NCBI GenBank assembly: GCA_910576975.1
Contig: CAJTJY010000011.1
Location: forward strand, 37,697-101,696
DNA length: 64,000 nt
Direction: 5' to 3'
Origin: an uncultured Lachnospiraceae bacterium
GTDB lineage: Bacteria > Bacillota > Clostridia > Lachnospirales > Lachnospiraceae
The first letter of the stretch is position 1. Each line of letters begins with the position of its first letter. The translations under genes and the position numbers were made by a program. Of the stretch, positions 26,669 through 36,373 are shown one piece after another. The notes under the pieces are model-generated. The model was given only the letters and a program-made list of their open reading frames with translations, was not told the DNA's origin and did not search any database.

Positions 26669-29600
26669 ATGTCATTACAGTTGATTTTCGGAGGATCCGG
26701 AAGTGGAAAATCTGATTATGTATATCGAAGAATTTTAGAGCAGTCTAAGAGAGAGCCAGAACGCACCTTTTTTGTCCTGGTGCCGGAACAATTTACGATG
26801 CAGACCCAGCGGGAGCTGGTGGCAAGGCAGGAAAATCACAGCATTATGAATGTGGACGTGGTAAGCTTTCACCGGCTTGCCTACCGGATTTTTGACGAGC
26901 TGGGCATGAGGAACTTGAATTTATTGGAGGAGACAGGAAAGAACCTGGTGCTGCGGCGGGTGGCAGAAGAACAGCAGGACCAGCTAAAGCTGATCAAAGC
27001 CAGCATGAAAAAGACAGGGTATATCACGGAGATGAAATCGATCATTTCGGAGTTGACCCAGTATCGGATTGCGCCGCAGCAGTTGGACGTTTTGATTGAA
27101 CAGAAACAACAGTCCCCCTTGTTTCGCCACAAGATGCAGGATATTCAAACGATGTACCAGGGATTTTTAGACTATCTTCGGGGAAAGTTTATCACGGCAG
27201 AAGAACTTTTGGAAGTGCTGGCACAGGAGGCGGAGCGCTCAAAGCAGTTGAAAGATTCTGTGATCGTGCTGGATGGCTTTACGGGATTTACTCCGGTGCA
27301 GTATCATTTGCTGCAAAGGCTGATGAAGCTGACGGGGGAGCTATTGGTTACAGTGACCTTAGATCAACGCGAGGATCCTTACCACAGCCAGGGGATTCAG
27401 GATTTGTTCTATATGAGTAAAAAGACGGTGCAGACGCTTACAGAGCTAGCGGCGAGTCAACATGTGGAGATCCGGGAACCCATATGGATCAAGCACGGCA
27501 GCAAGAGCCGTTTTGCTTTGGCTCCGTCCTTGCTTTGGCTGGAACAAAATTTGTTTCGTCCACAGCCGAAAGCGTTTCTTGCATTGCCAGCAGAGACGGA
27601 GCAAGAATTAAGGCAAGGCGTTTTTTTGTATTCTTTGCAAAATCCCAGGCAGGAGCTGGAATTTATTGCCAGAAAGATTAAGGGGCTGGTACGAGACTTG
27701 GGATACCGTTATAAGGATATTGCAATCGTATGCGGAGATGTGGAACTGTATGGCAAGTATGCCGAAAAAATCTTTCGTACATATGAGATTCCGTTATTCT
27801 TAGACACCACGAAAGATATTCTCTTTCACCCGATGACAGAATTTTTGAAAGGAGCGTTGCTATTGGTGGAGCAGGACTTTTCCTATGAGACGGTGATGGG
27901 ATATCTGCGCTGCGGCTTGTCTGGTTATCAGATCGATGAGATCGACTTGCTGGAAAATTACCTTCTTGCTGAAAATATCCGGGGATTTTCTAGATGGCAG
28001 AAAAAGTGGGTGCGCCGAGGAAACGTCCAAGATCAGGCAGAACTGGATTTGATCAATCTGCTCAGGGAACGTCTCGTGGAGCAGATGGCGCCATTGCGAG
28101 AAGTTTTTCGCAAATGCAAGCCAGAAGGGCAGGCGGACAAAAAAGGGTTGAAAAAGGGAGAATACCGCACGGTGTTGGAAGAGTCCCAGGTGTTTTATAA
28201 ACTGATCCGTTCGCTTGAGCTCGAAGAACGGCTTCAAGAATATCAAGAACAGTTTCAGCAGCAGGGGGAGACTGCTCTTGCGAAAGAATATGACCAGATC
28301 TATAAGGTGGTCATTGATTTGCTGGATAAGATGGTGGAGCTCTTGGGAGATGAGCGGATGCAGATCCGAGAATACCGCCAGATTCTTGAAGCTGGCATGG
28401 AGGCAGCGGCAATCGGCATCATACCGCCTGGCTATGACCGGGTGGTGCTTGGAGATATCGAGAGAAGCAGGCTGTCCGATATCAAGGTACTGTTCTTTGC
28501 AGGAGTCAACGACGGGCTGATCCCAAAGGCTGTAGAGCATGGGGGAATTATTTCCCAGGCGGACCGGGAACTTTTTGCAGCCAACGAGATGGAACTTTCC
28601 CCCACAGACCGGGAGCGCAGCTTTATTCAAAAATTTTATTTGTACCTCAATCTCACGAAGCCATCGGAACGGCTGTATCTTACCTGGTTTCGCGTAAGCC
28701 AGGAGGGAAAGGAGAGCCGGAAATCTTACCTCGTGAGAGCCATGGAAAAGATGTTTCCAGATTTCGTTCCGGTGCGTGTGCAAGAGCGTCCAGGCATGGA
28801 ACTGGTAGTGACGCCGAAAAGCAGCCGCAAATTTTTTGTGGACGGTCTGAAAATGGCAAAACGGGGAGAACTTTCTTCGGAATGGATCGCGCTGTATCGG
28901 TGGTATGAAAAGCAGCCCAAATGGCGGGAACAGATTGCGCCATTTTTAGAGGCGGCATTTTACCAGTATCAAGGCAGCGACATGGGAAAGCAGGTCACCA
29001 GGGCGTTGTATGGCGATGTGCTCGAAAACAGCGTTACCCGGCTGGAACGCTTCAGCGCCTGCGCTTTCCGCCATTTCCTTCAGTATGGGTTGAAGCTTGA
29101 AGAGCGCAGCTTGGGAGAATTTGCCCCGGTGGATATGGGAACCATGTTTCACCAGGTGTTGGAATGTTATGCCAACGCCATGGAACGGGAAGGATATCAT
29201 TGGTTTGACGTGCCAGAGGAGGAACAGGAACGGCTGATCTTGCAGGCGGTGGAGGAAGCGCTGGGTTCTGGATTTGACAGCCTGCTTTTTAGGGAAGCCC
29301 GGACTGCCTATTTGGTGGAGCGGATGAAGCGCATTTTGAAACGGACGGTTCAGACCATTGCGGAGCAAGTTAGGACTAGTCGCTTTGTCCCAGAAGGATA
29401 TGAGATTTCGTTTTCCTTTGCAGAAAGTCTCGATGCAGTCAATTTTATTTTAAGCGACCAGGAGAAAATGAGGCTCCGGGGCAGGATTGACCGCATTGAT
29501 ACCCATAAGACAGAAGACGCTGTATATGTAAAAGTCGTGGACTATAAATCGGGAAACCATGATTTTCAGCTTTTATCCTTGTATCACGGACTGCAGCTTC

Positions 29601-30124
29601 AGCTTGTCGTATATTTGAATTCGGCGGTAGAGCTTTTAAAACGGAAATACCCAGACAAGCATGTTGCGCCAGGAGGGATGTATTACTATCATTTAGATGA
29701 TCCTGTGATTTCTGGGAATTCAAAGAAGACCGACGCCGAGATTCAGGAAGAAATATTAAAGGAGCTAAAGCTCAAAGGCGTGGCGTCCCTGATAGAGGAC
29801 CCAAGCGTCAGTCCAAAGGCAAAGAAAGCCGGGGAAGACGAGTTTCGGATTTTGTCTGGCTATGTGAACCATAAAATACAAGAAATTGGAAAGAAGATTT
29901 TTCAAGGCGAGATCGGCGCAAATCCTTATCAACTGGGAGAGGATACAGGCTGCGACTACTGTCCTTACCATGGGATCTGCGGATTCGATCCAGGCATTCC
30001 GGGGCAGGAATACCGCAAGCTGGAACATATGAAAGATGACGGGGAAATTTTGCAGAAGATGCAGCAGCAATTATCTGAGCAAGAGCCGCCTGCAGAAGAA
30101 AATATTAGAGTCAAAAAAGACTAA
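26669..30124 (+). CDS. addB: ATP-dependent helicase/nuclease subunit B
   Basis: A 1151-residue AddB that with AddA repairs double-strand breaks and degrades linear DNA. Walker A is GGSGSGKSDYV at residues 7-17. The C-terminal nuclease carries VVDYKSG. The iron-sulphur cluster cysteines are split between ERFSACAFRHF (about 795) and the C-terminal DYCPYHGICGF. AAAAGGAG precedes ATG 26669; an in-frame TTG one codon earlier is less likely. addA follows after 133 bases that hold two tandem leader repeats. Confidence 0.94.
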   Translation: MSLQLIFGGSGSGKSDYVYRRILEQSKREPERTFFVLVPEQFTMQTQRELVARQENHSIMNVDVVSFHRLAYRIFDELGMRNLNLLEETGKNLVLRRVAEEQQDQLKLIKASMKKTGYITEMKSIISELTQYRIAPQQLDVLIEQKQQSPLFRHKMQDIQTMYQGFLDYLRGKFITAEELLEVLAQEAERSKQLKDSVIVLDGFTGFTPVQYHLLQRLMKLTGELLVTVTLDQREDPYHSQGIQDLFYMSKKTVQTLTELAASQHVEIREPIWIKHGSKSRFALAPSLLWLEQNLFRPQPKAFLALPAETEQELRQGVFLYSLQNPRQELEFIARKIKGLVRDLGYRYKDIAIVCGDVELYGKYAEKIFRTYEIPLFLDTTKDILFHPMTEFLKGALLLVEQDFSYETVMGYLRCGLSGYQIDEIDLLENYLLAENIRGFSRWQKKWVRRGNVQDQAELDLINLLRERLVEQMAPLREVFRKCKPEGQADKKGLKKGEYRTVLEESQVFYKLIRSLELEERLQEYQEQFQQQGETALAKEYDQIYKVVIDLLDKMVELLGDERMQIREYRQILEAGMEAAAIGIIPPGYDRVVLGDIERSRLSDIKVLFFAGVNDGLIPKAVEHGGIISQADRELFAANEMELSPTDRERSFIQKFYLYLNLTKPSERLYLTWFRVSQEGKESRKSYLVRAMEKMFPDFVPVRVQERPGMELVVTPKSSRKFFVDGLKMAKRGELSSEWIALYRWYEKQPKWREQIAPFLEAAFYQYQGSDMGKQVTRALYGDVLENSVTRLERFSACAFRHFLQYGLKLEERSLGEFAPVDMGTMFHQVLECYANAMEREGYHWFDVPEEEQERLILQAVEEALGSGFDSLLFREARTAYLVERMKRILKRTVQTIAEQVRTSRFVPEGYEISFSFAESLDAVNFILSDQEKMRLRGRIDRIDTHKTEDAVYVKVVDYKSGNHDFQLLSLYHGLQLQLVVYLNSAVELLKRKYPDKHVAPGGMYYYHLDDPVISGNSKKTDAEIQEEILKELKLKGVASLIEDPSVSPKAKKAGEDEFRILSGYVNHKIQEIGKKIFQGEIGANPYQLGEDTGCDYCPYHGICGFDPGIPGQEYRKLEHMKDDGEILQKMQQQLSEQEPPAEENIRVKKD

Positions 30125-30187
30125 AAGAATTTGAAAATTCTTTCACAACTACCTGTTTGTGCCAAAAAGCACACAGAATGGAGGAAA
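30124..30187 (+). repeat. Leader repeat, copy 3 (first tandem copy before addA)
   Basis: A first hairpin (AAAGAATT / AATTCTTT) is followed by ACTACCTGTTTGTG, a second hairpin (TGTGC-caaaaa-GCACA) and CACAGAATGGAGGA. It begins at the addB stop codon. Its ribosome-like GGAGG has no good start codon after it, so it looks like a duplicate that no longer serves a gene. Confidence 0.75.
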
Positions 30188-30189
30188 GA

Positions 30190-30257
30190 GTGAAAGAATT
30201 TAGAATTCTTTCACAACTACCTATTTGTGCCAAAAAACGCACAGAATGGAGGAAATC
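30190..30257 (+). repeat. Leader repeat, copy 4 (second tandem copy, serves addA)
   Basis: GAAAGAATT-tag-AATTCTTTC forms a perfect 9-bp hairpin. It is followed by ACTACCTATTTGTG, a TGTGC/GCACA hairpin and CACAGAATGGAGGA; the last of these is the ribosome site of addA at 30258. It is nearly identical to the copy immediately upstream, with differences mainly in the loops. Confidence 0.8.
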
Positions 30258-33200
30258 ATGGATAAGAAATGGACGAAGCAGCAACAGCAGGTGATTGACC
30301 TTAGAAACCGGAACTTGCTGGTTTCTGCGGCGGCGGGAAGCGGTAAGACAGCGGTTTTGGTGGAGCGTATCATTCAGAAAATTACCGACGATATACGTCC
30401 GGTGGATATTGACCAACTGCTAATTGTGACGTTTACCAATGCGGCTGCGGCAGAAATGCGGGAGAGGATTGGGAGCGCCTTGGGAAAAGCGTTGGAACGA
30501 CAGCCGGGAAATGTTCGTCTGCAGCGTCAGCAGACTTTATTGCATAATGCGCAGATCACCACCATTCACAGTTTTTGCCTTTATGTGATACGCAATTATT
30601 TTCATCGGATTGACCTCGATCCAGATTTTCGGGTGGCGGAAGAAGGAGAATTAAAGCTTCTGCAGAGCGACGTGCTCGATCAGGTGCTGGAACGATATTA
30701 CCAAGAGGCAAAGCCGCAGTTTCTAGCTCTTTCTGAGACTATCGCCACAGGAAAGACGGATCAGCCGTTGAAAGAGGCGATAGCAAAGCTGTTTGCGTTC
30801 GCCATGAGTTATCCCTGGGTGGAAGAATGGCTTTCGGACTGCGGCAAGCCCTTTCAAGTAACAAGCGAAGAGCAGTTTGACAGCCTTGCGGTTACCAGGG
30901 AATTGTTAGCATATTTAGAGAACTTGGCGAGCCAGTGGGCACGGCAGATGAGGCAGTGTTGCAAGATATGCCTTTTGGAGGATGGTCCCTGCGATTATCT
31001 CGAATTATTGGAACGTGAAGCCGCAGCCATGGAACACATAGCGCAGAGCCAGACATATCAGGCGTATTATGAGCGCATCCAGGGCTTTTCTTTTGGGCGT
31101 CTGCCGTCTTTGCGGAAATTTGCAGGGGATGCGGCTAAAAAAGATCAAGTGCAAAAGCTGCGCAATGAGGTGAAAGCCTCTGTAAAGAAGATCATAGAAC
31201 AGTTTTTTTTCCAGAATCCGGCAAAGATGCGGCAAGATTTGCAGAACTGCCGTCCGGTGGCAGAGATGCTAATCGAGGTGACGCTCTCGTTTATCGATGC
31301 TTTTTCGCAGAAAAAAAGAGAAAAAAATATCTTGGATTTTAATGATCTGGAACATTTCGCCCTCAAGATCCTGGTAGAAGAAGAGAGTCATGCTCCCAGC
31401 CGTACGGCGCAGGAGCTTCGCAATCACTATGAAGAGATCATGATTGACGAATACCAGGATTCCAATTATGTGCAGGAAGCCATTCTGCGCTCAGTGTCCA
31501 AGGAGGCAGAAGGCGGGCACAATATCTTCATGGTGGGGGATGTCAAACAGAGCATTTACCGTTTCCGCATGGCGCGTCCTGAGCTTTTCATGGAAAAATA
31601 TAATGCTTATACGCAGCAGGAAAGTGAAGATCAAAGAATAGACCTGCATAAGAATTTCCGTAGCCGCCCTGAGGTGTTAGAGACAGTCAACGATATCTTT
31701 TGCAAAATCATGAATCATGACATAGGAAACATTACTTATGACGCACAGGCGGCGTTATATCCAGGAGCTTCGTTTCCCCAAGGGACGCCAGGGATGTTTG
31801 ACACAAGGATCGTGGTGATTAATCCAGAAGACAAAAATCCAGAGCTCAAAGTCCAGGAGCTGGAGGCAAGGGCGGTCGCAACGGAAATCCGCAGACTGAT
31901 CAAGGAACAGAAAGTTACCGACCAGATGCCGTCAGAAAAAGATCAAGGAAGCGTCCGTAACCTGCGCTATTCAGATATCGTGATTCTCCTGCGTTCTATG
32001 ACTGGATGGGCGGATATCTTTGTAAAGTCGTTGGGTGAGATGGGAATTCCTGCCCGGGCGGCGTCAGGAACTGGATATTTCTCGTCGATCGAAGTGCAAA
32101 CGGCTTTAAATTTATTAAAGATCCTGGACAATCCCAGCCAGGATATCCCCATGGCGGCGGTATTGTCGTCTCCGGTGGTGGGGCTTAGCGGAGAAGAACT
32201 GGCAATCCTTCGAATACAGTTTCCTCAAGAAAGATTTTATCAGGCAGTGTTGCATTACTTGCCGCAACAATCACAGGCGGCGCAAGATCCTCTGGAGAAC
32301 CACCTTGCATCTATAAAATTGTCACAGGACTCCAGAGAGAAGCTAGAGAGCTTTCTGGAATTGCTGCAGAAATTCCGAAGAAAGGTCAGCTATACGCCGA
32401 TCCACCAGCTTTTGTATGAACTGCTAGAGGAAACGGGGTATCAGGCTTATGTGTATGCTTTGCCAGACGGCGAGATTCGCAAAGCAAATCTAGAGATGCT
32501 GGTAGAAAAGGCGATTGCCTATGAGAACACCAGCTACCGAGGGCTGTTTCATTTCATTCGTTACATGGACCAGCTTCAGAAATATGAGGTCGACTTTCCA
32601 ATGGCAGAGGGGGAGGAGGCGGAAGACGCCGTGCGCATTATGAGCATCCATAAAAGCAAAGGTCTGGAATTTCCAGTGGTCTTTGTCTCTGGATTGGGAA
32701 AAATGTTTAACAGCCAGGATATCCGGGAGCGTGTGGTGCTGCATCCAGAGCTTGGCATTGGAATGGATGTCACAGACCTGAAACGGCGATTAAAAACGCC
32801 AGGGCTTACCAGGCAGCTTTTGGCAAGAAAGATTGCAATGGAAAATACCGGGGAGGAGCTTCGGATTTTGTATGTGGCGCTGACTAGGGCAAAGGAGAAG
32901 CTGATTCTGACCGGGGTGCTGAAAAAAGCGGAACAGAAATTGGCAGAGCTTGGCATTGCAGTTGTGGGAGAAGAACGGCAGCAGCCAGGACTTGGAGAAC
33001 AAGCATTATTGCAAGAGCCAGGAGCCATTTCCTTTTTAAAAAGGCAGAACGCCAGTACCTTTTTACAGTTTATCTTGATGGCGTGCGCAGCTTATCCTGG
33101 CAAATATCCAGTGCATTTGCTGGAGATGGAGGATCTTTGCAGCGCCCAGGAGCAACATGCGGCAAGAGAAGAGCTGACTAAGATAGAATTGTTTGCCAGG

Positions 33201-33992
33201 TTAAAGAAAGCAGAACCGCAATGGGAAGAACAGGTTGCCAGGCGTCTGGCGTACCGTTATCCTTATGAGGAGGAAACGGTGATGCGCACCAAAGTGTCCG
33301 TGTCAGAGCTAAAGCGCCGCGCTATGGATGCGCTGCCAGAAGAACGGCACGTCCCTCGGATTGACTGGGAAAGCGGCAATATGCGTCAAGAAGAAGAGCA
33401 GCAGGATTCCATTGAAATAGACAAAGCAGAGGAGCAGAAAGATCACTATATTCCTAAATTCATGGAGCAGGGACAGGAGGTAAATACTGCCACAAACCGG
33501 GGAACGGCAATGCACCGGGTACTAGAATGCTATGATTTTACCCGCACGCTTGCATCCGTTGAGAAACAGCTTAGGGAAATGGAGGAACAGCAGAAGATAG
33601 ATAAAAAAATGCGAAAGATGATCAATGTCTCTGCATTGAAACGTTTTTTAAACACTTCTTTGGGGAAGCGGATGCAGAAAGCGGCAGAACGGGGAAAACT
33701 GTATCGTGAAAAGCCTTTCGTGATGGGAAAGCCTGCAAGTGAAGCCTTGGCAGAAAGCAAAAGCCAGGAAATGCTATTGATCCAAGGGATTATCGACGTG
33801 TTTTTTGAGGAAGAAGACGGAATTGTGCTGATGGATTATAAGACGGACCGTGTGAAGACGGCTGAAGAATTATCCGAACGTTATCGAAAGCAGATGGAAC
33901 TGTACCAGGAGGCGATTGAGCGTGCGTTAGGCAGTCCGGTCAAAGAGCGGATCATATATTCGTTTTGTTTGAATGAGATAGTCATAGTGTAA
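30258..33992 (+). CDS. addA: ATP-dependent helicase/nuclease subunit A
   Basis: A 1244-residue UvrD-type helicase with a C-terminal RecB nuclease. Walker A is SAAAGSGKTAVLVE (about 25-38), Walker B is MIDEYQDSN, and VRIMSIHKSKGLEFPVVF and ILYVALTRAKE are the late helicase motifs. The nuclease motif is VLMDYKTDRV. It is the motor partner of AddB. The start at ATG 30258 has GGAGGAAATC just before it and begins the conserved WTKQQQQVI. The earlier in-frame ATG lies inside the leader repeat. Confidence 0.95.
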   Translation: MDKKWTKQQQQVIDLRNRNLLVSAAAGSGKTAVLVERIIQKITDDIRPVDIDQLLIVTFTNAAAAEMRERIGSALGKALERQPGNVRLQRQQTLLHNAQITTIHSFCLYVIRNYFHRIDLDPDFRVAEEGELKLLQSDVLDQVLERYYQEAKPQFLALSETIATGKTDQPLKEAIAKLFAFAMSYPWVEEWLSDCGKPFQVTSEEQFDSLAVTRELLAYLENLASQWARQMRQCCKICLLEDGPCDYLELLEREAAAMEHIAQSQTYQAYYERIQGFSFGRLPSLRKFAGDAAKKDQVQKLRNEVKASVKKIIEQFFFQNPAKMRQDLQNCRPVAEMLIEVTLSFIDAFSQKKREKNILDFNDLEHFALKILVEEESHAPSRTAQELRNHYEEIMIDEYQDSNYVQEAILRSVSKEAEGGHNIFMVGDVKQSIYRFRMARPELFMEKYNAYTQQESEDQRIDLHKNFRSRPEVLETVNDIFCKIMNHDIGNITYDAQAALYPGASFPQGTPGMFDTRIVVINPEDKNPELKVQELEARAVATEIRRLIKEQKVTDQMPSEKDQGSVRNLRYSDIVILLRSMTGWADIFVKSLGEMGIPARAASGTGYFSSIEVQTALNLLKILDNPSQDIPMAAVLSSPVVGLSGEELAILRIQFPQERFYQAVLHYLPQQSQAAQDPLENHLASIKLSQDSREKLESFLELLQKFRRKVSYTPIHQLLYELLEETGYQAYVYALPDGEIRKANLEMLVEKAIAYENTSYRGLFHFIRYMDQLQKYEVDFPMAEGEEAEDAVRIMSIHKSKGLEFPVVFVSGLGKMFNSQDIRERVVLHPELGIGMDVTDLKRRLKTPGLTRQLLARKIAMENTGEELRILYVALTRAKEKLILTGVLKKAEQKLAELGIAVVGEERQQPGLGEQALLQEPGAISFLKRQNASTFLQFILMACAAYPGKYPVHLLEMEDLCSAQEQHAAREELTKIELFARLKKAEPQWEEQVARRLAYRYPYEEETVMRTKVSVSELKRRAMDALPEERHVPRIDWESGNMRQEEEQQDSIEIDKAEEQKDHYIPKFMEQGQEVNTATNRGTAMHRVLECYDFTRTLASVEKQLREMEEQQKIDKKMRKMINVSALKRFLNTSLGKRMQKAAERGKLYREKPFVMGKPASEALAESKSQEMLLIQGIIDVFFEEEDGIVLMDYKTDRVKTAEELSERYRKQMELYQEAIERALGSPVKERIIYSFCLNEIVIV

Positions 33993-34024
33993 GGAACGAA
34001 CAAAACCTTAGAAAGGATGAGCAT

Positions 34025-34612
34025 ATGAAATATAAATTGATTTTAGCCTCGGCGTCTCCCAGGAGAAAGGAATTATTAGAGCAGGTGGGTGCAGCGTTTG
34101 AAATCATTCCCGCCACAGCAGAAGAGGTAATCTCTTCATCCAGCCCCAAGGACGTAGTGATGGAGTTGTCGAGGCAGAAAGCCGAGGAAGTTGCAAGAAG
34201 AGCTTGGGAAGAGCCTGTGATAGTGCTGGGCGCCGATACGGTGGTGGCGCTTGAAGATCAGATTTTGGGAAAGCCTAGAGATCAAAAGGACGCCCAAAGG
34301 ATGCTGGGGCTTTTATCAGGCAGGACGCACAGCGTGTTTACGGGAGTTACCCTGATTGTGAAAGCAGAAGGCAGGCAGCAAAGCCGTTCTTTCTATGAGG
34401 AGACCAAAGTGTCTATGTATCCCATCAAGCAACAGCAGATTTTATCTTATATCCGTACAGGGGAACCGATGGATAAGGCGGGGGCATATGCGATTCAGGG
34501 CAGGTGCGCCCTCTATATCAAGGAGATTCAAGGAGATTACAATAACGTGGTAGGCCTTCCAGTGGCAAGGATTTTTCAAGAGATCGCAGAATCAGGCATT
34601 GAAATTTTGTGA
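34025..34612 (+). CDS. maf: Maf family nucleotide pyrophosphatase
   Basis: A 195-residue house-cleaning enzyme that hydrolyses dTTP/UTP or modified nucleotides to monophosphates. The signature SASPRRKELL is at residues 9-18, and the VLGADTVVAL and GKPRD motifs follow. AGAAAGGATGAG precedes ATG 34025. It follows addA after 32 bases, probably in the same transcript. Confidence 0.92.
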   Translation: MKYKLILASASPRRKELLEQVGAAFEIIPATAEEVISSSSPKDVVMELSRQKAEEVARRAWEEPVIVLGADTVVALEDQILGKPRDQKDAQRMLGLLSGRTHSVFTGVTLIVKAEGRQQSRSFYEETKVSMYPIKQQQILSYIRTGEPMDKAGAYAIQGRCALYIKEIQGDYNNVVGLPVARIFQEIAESGIEIL

Positions 34613-34650
34613 GATTCATACTATCATAGAGGTATCAGGAGGAAAAGAGA

Positions 34651-34914
34651 ATGAATCAGTATGATGAAATGTGTTTGCAATGCTTTCTGGAAAAACAATC
34701 CCAGCTCTTTGATGAGACGGTTGCCCAAAGCCTTGAAGAGGCAGAGGAGTTCTTGGAAGACTGCATGGCGGTGGTTTGCGACAATATCAAAGATGTACGG
34801 GCATACTTTGAGGAGGAAGGCGCAGACGTCGCCCAGATGAGCAATGAGGAATTAGAAGAGGCCTTGGAAGTGTTTGCCCTGCCAGACGGCAGATTTCTGG
34901 TAGTGGAGGCATAG
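34651..34914 (+). CDS. Conserved acidic small protein
   Basis: An 87-residue, very acidic protein (EEAEEFLEDCMAVVCDNI, then MSNEELEEALEVFALPDGRF). It resembles small conserved proteins seen in Lachnospiraceae, which some pipelines label glyoxalase without clear support. I see no catalytic motif. AGGAGGAAAAG precedes ATG 34651. It lies between maf and a FAD enzyme with short gaps, so it is in the operon. Confidence 0.7.
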   Translation: MNQYDEMCLQCFLEKQSQLFDETVAQSLEEAEEFLEDCMAVVCDNIKDVRAYFEEEGADVAQMSNEELEEALEVFALPDGRFLVVEA

Positions 34915-34925
34915 GGGACCGGAAT

Positions 34926-36335
34926 ATGGAGATCAATATGAAAAAATATGACGTGATTATTGTTGGCGCCGGGCCTTCGGGCATTTTTTGTGCCTATGAG
35001 CTGTTACGACAAAAGCCAGAGCTCAAGGTGCTTATGGTGGAAAAAGGAAGACGGATCGAGCAGCGGCAGTGCCCCAAGCGCAAGACGCGGGTCTGCGTCG
35101 GGTGTAAGCCTTGCTCTATTACGACAGGATTTGCTGGCGCAGGCGCTTTTTCCGATGGAAAATTGTCGCTGTCTCCAGATGTGGGAGGCAATCTCCCTGA
35201 GATTCTTGGCTATGACAAGGCTTTTGCATTGATTCAGGAATCCGATGAGATATATCTGAAATTCGGCGCTGACGCCAGCGTCTATGGCGTTGGGAAAGAA
35301 AAGGAGATCCGCAAGATCCGAAGAAAAGCGATCAATGCCAATTTAAAGCTGGTAGAATGCCCGATCCGCCACTTGGGAACAGAAGAAGGGTATAAGATAT
35401 ACAGCCGCCTGCAAGAGCATCTTTTATCGCAGGGGGTGGAGATGAAGTTTGGCACGATGGTGGAAAACGTGCGCATAGAAGATGGAAGAGCCGTGGCCGT
35501 AGTCACAAAAGAAGGAGAATCCTTTTATGGCAGGGAAATTGTCTGCGCCATTGGCAGGGAAGGAGCGGACTGGTTCAGCCATATCTGCAAGGAACATGGC
35601 ATTGAGACGAAGGTGGGAACGGTTGATATCGGCGTCCGGGTGGAAGTGCGCGACGAGGTGATGGAATTTTTGAATAAAAACCTCTATGAGGCAAAGCTAG
35701 TATACCATACGCCGACATTCGATGATAAAGTGCGCACGTTCTGCACCAATCCTTCGGGGGAGGTGGCTGCGGAATATTATGAAAACGGCCTTGCCGTGGT
35801 CAACGGCCATGCCTATAAGTCCAACGACCTTAAGACCAATAACACAAATTTTGCCTTGCTGGTGTCTAAGAACTTTACCAAGCCTTTTAAGACGCCGATA
35901 GAGTATGGCAAGCAGATTGCCCAGCTCTCCAATATGCTATGCGACGGCAGGATCCTTGTGCAGACATTCGGAGACTTTCGCCGGGGCAGGCGTACGACGG
36001 AGGAACGTCTTTGCCGCAATAATTTGATTCCCACGTTAAAAGACGCAGTTCCTGGAGACTTGTCATTGGTTTTTCCACACCGGATCATGGTGGATATTGA
36101 GGAGATGATTTTCGCATTGGACAAGGTAACGCCTGGAATTGCCAGCGACGAGACTTTGCTTTACGGCGTGGAAGTTAAATTTTATTCCAACAAAGTAGTA
36201 GTAAATGAGCAGTTTGAAACGAACATCCCTGGACTGCGCGCCATCGGCGACGGCGCTTCTGTTACCCGGGGGCTGCAGCAGGCGTCGGCAAACGGCTTGA
36301 GCGTGGCGCGCAGCATAGTGGAAACGCTGGGCTAG
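34926..36335 (+). CDS. FAD-dependent dehydrogenase (COG2509-like)
   Basis: A 469-residue flavoprotein. The dinucleotide-binding motif VGAGPSGIFCAYELL is at the N-terminus. A cysteine-rich stretch CVGCKPCSITTGFAGAGAF follows at about 55, and the FAD-binding GDGASVTRGLQQASANG is near the C-terminus. This matches the uncharacterised FAD-dependent dehydrogenases of Firmicutes; substrate unknown. Two starts are possible: ATG 34926 with AGGGGA upstream, or ATG 34938 with GGAG six bases upstream. Twelve bases separate it from the previous gene. Confidence 0.83.
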   Translation: MEINMKKYDVIIVGAGPSGIFCAYELLRQKPELKVLMVEKGRRIEQRQCPKRKTRVCVGCKPCSITTGFAGAGAFSDGKLSLSPDVGGNLPEILGYDKAFALIQESDEIYLKFGADASVYGVGKEKEIRKIRRKAINANLKLVECPIRHLGTEEGYKIYSRLQEHLLSQGVEMKFGTMVENVRIEDGRAVAVVTKEGESFYGREIVCAIGREGADWFSHICKEHGIETKVGTVDIGVRVEVRDEVMEFLNKNLYEAKLVYHTPTFDDKVRTFCTNPSGEVAAEYYENGLAVVNGHAYKSNDLKTNNTNFALLVSKNFTKPFKTPIEYGKQIAQLSNMLCDGRILVQTFGDFRRGRRTTEERLCRNNLIPTLKDAVPGDLSLVFPHRIMVDIEEMIFALDKVTPGIASDETLLYGVEVKFYSNKVVVNEQFETNIPGLRAIGDGASVTRGLQQASANGLSVARSIVETLG

Positions 36336-36373
36336 ATAAAGCCATGGAACAAAGATAAATGGAGAGGTTACAA

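Noticed and set aside
27860..28783. Long minus-strand frame of 307 codons inside addB
   Set aside because: addB is clearly coding on the plus strand with conserved motifs; the opposite frame has no family features.
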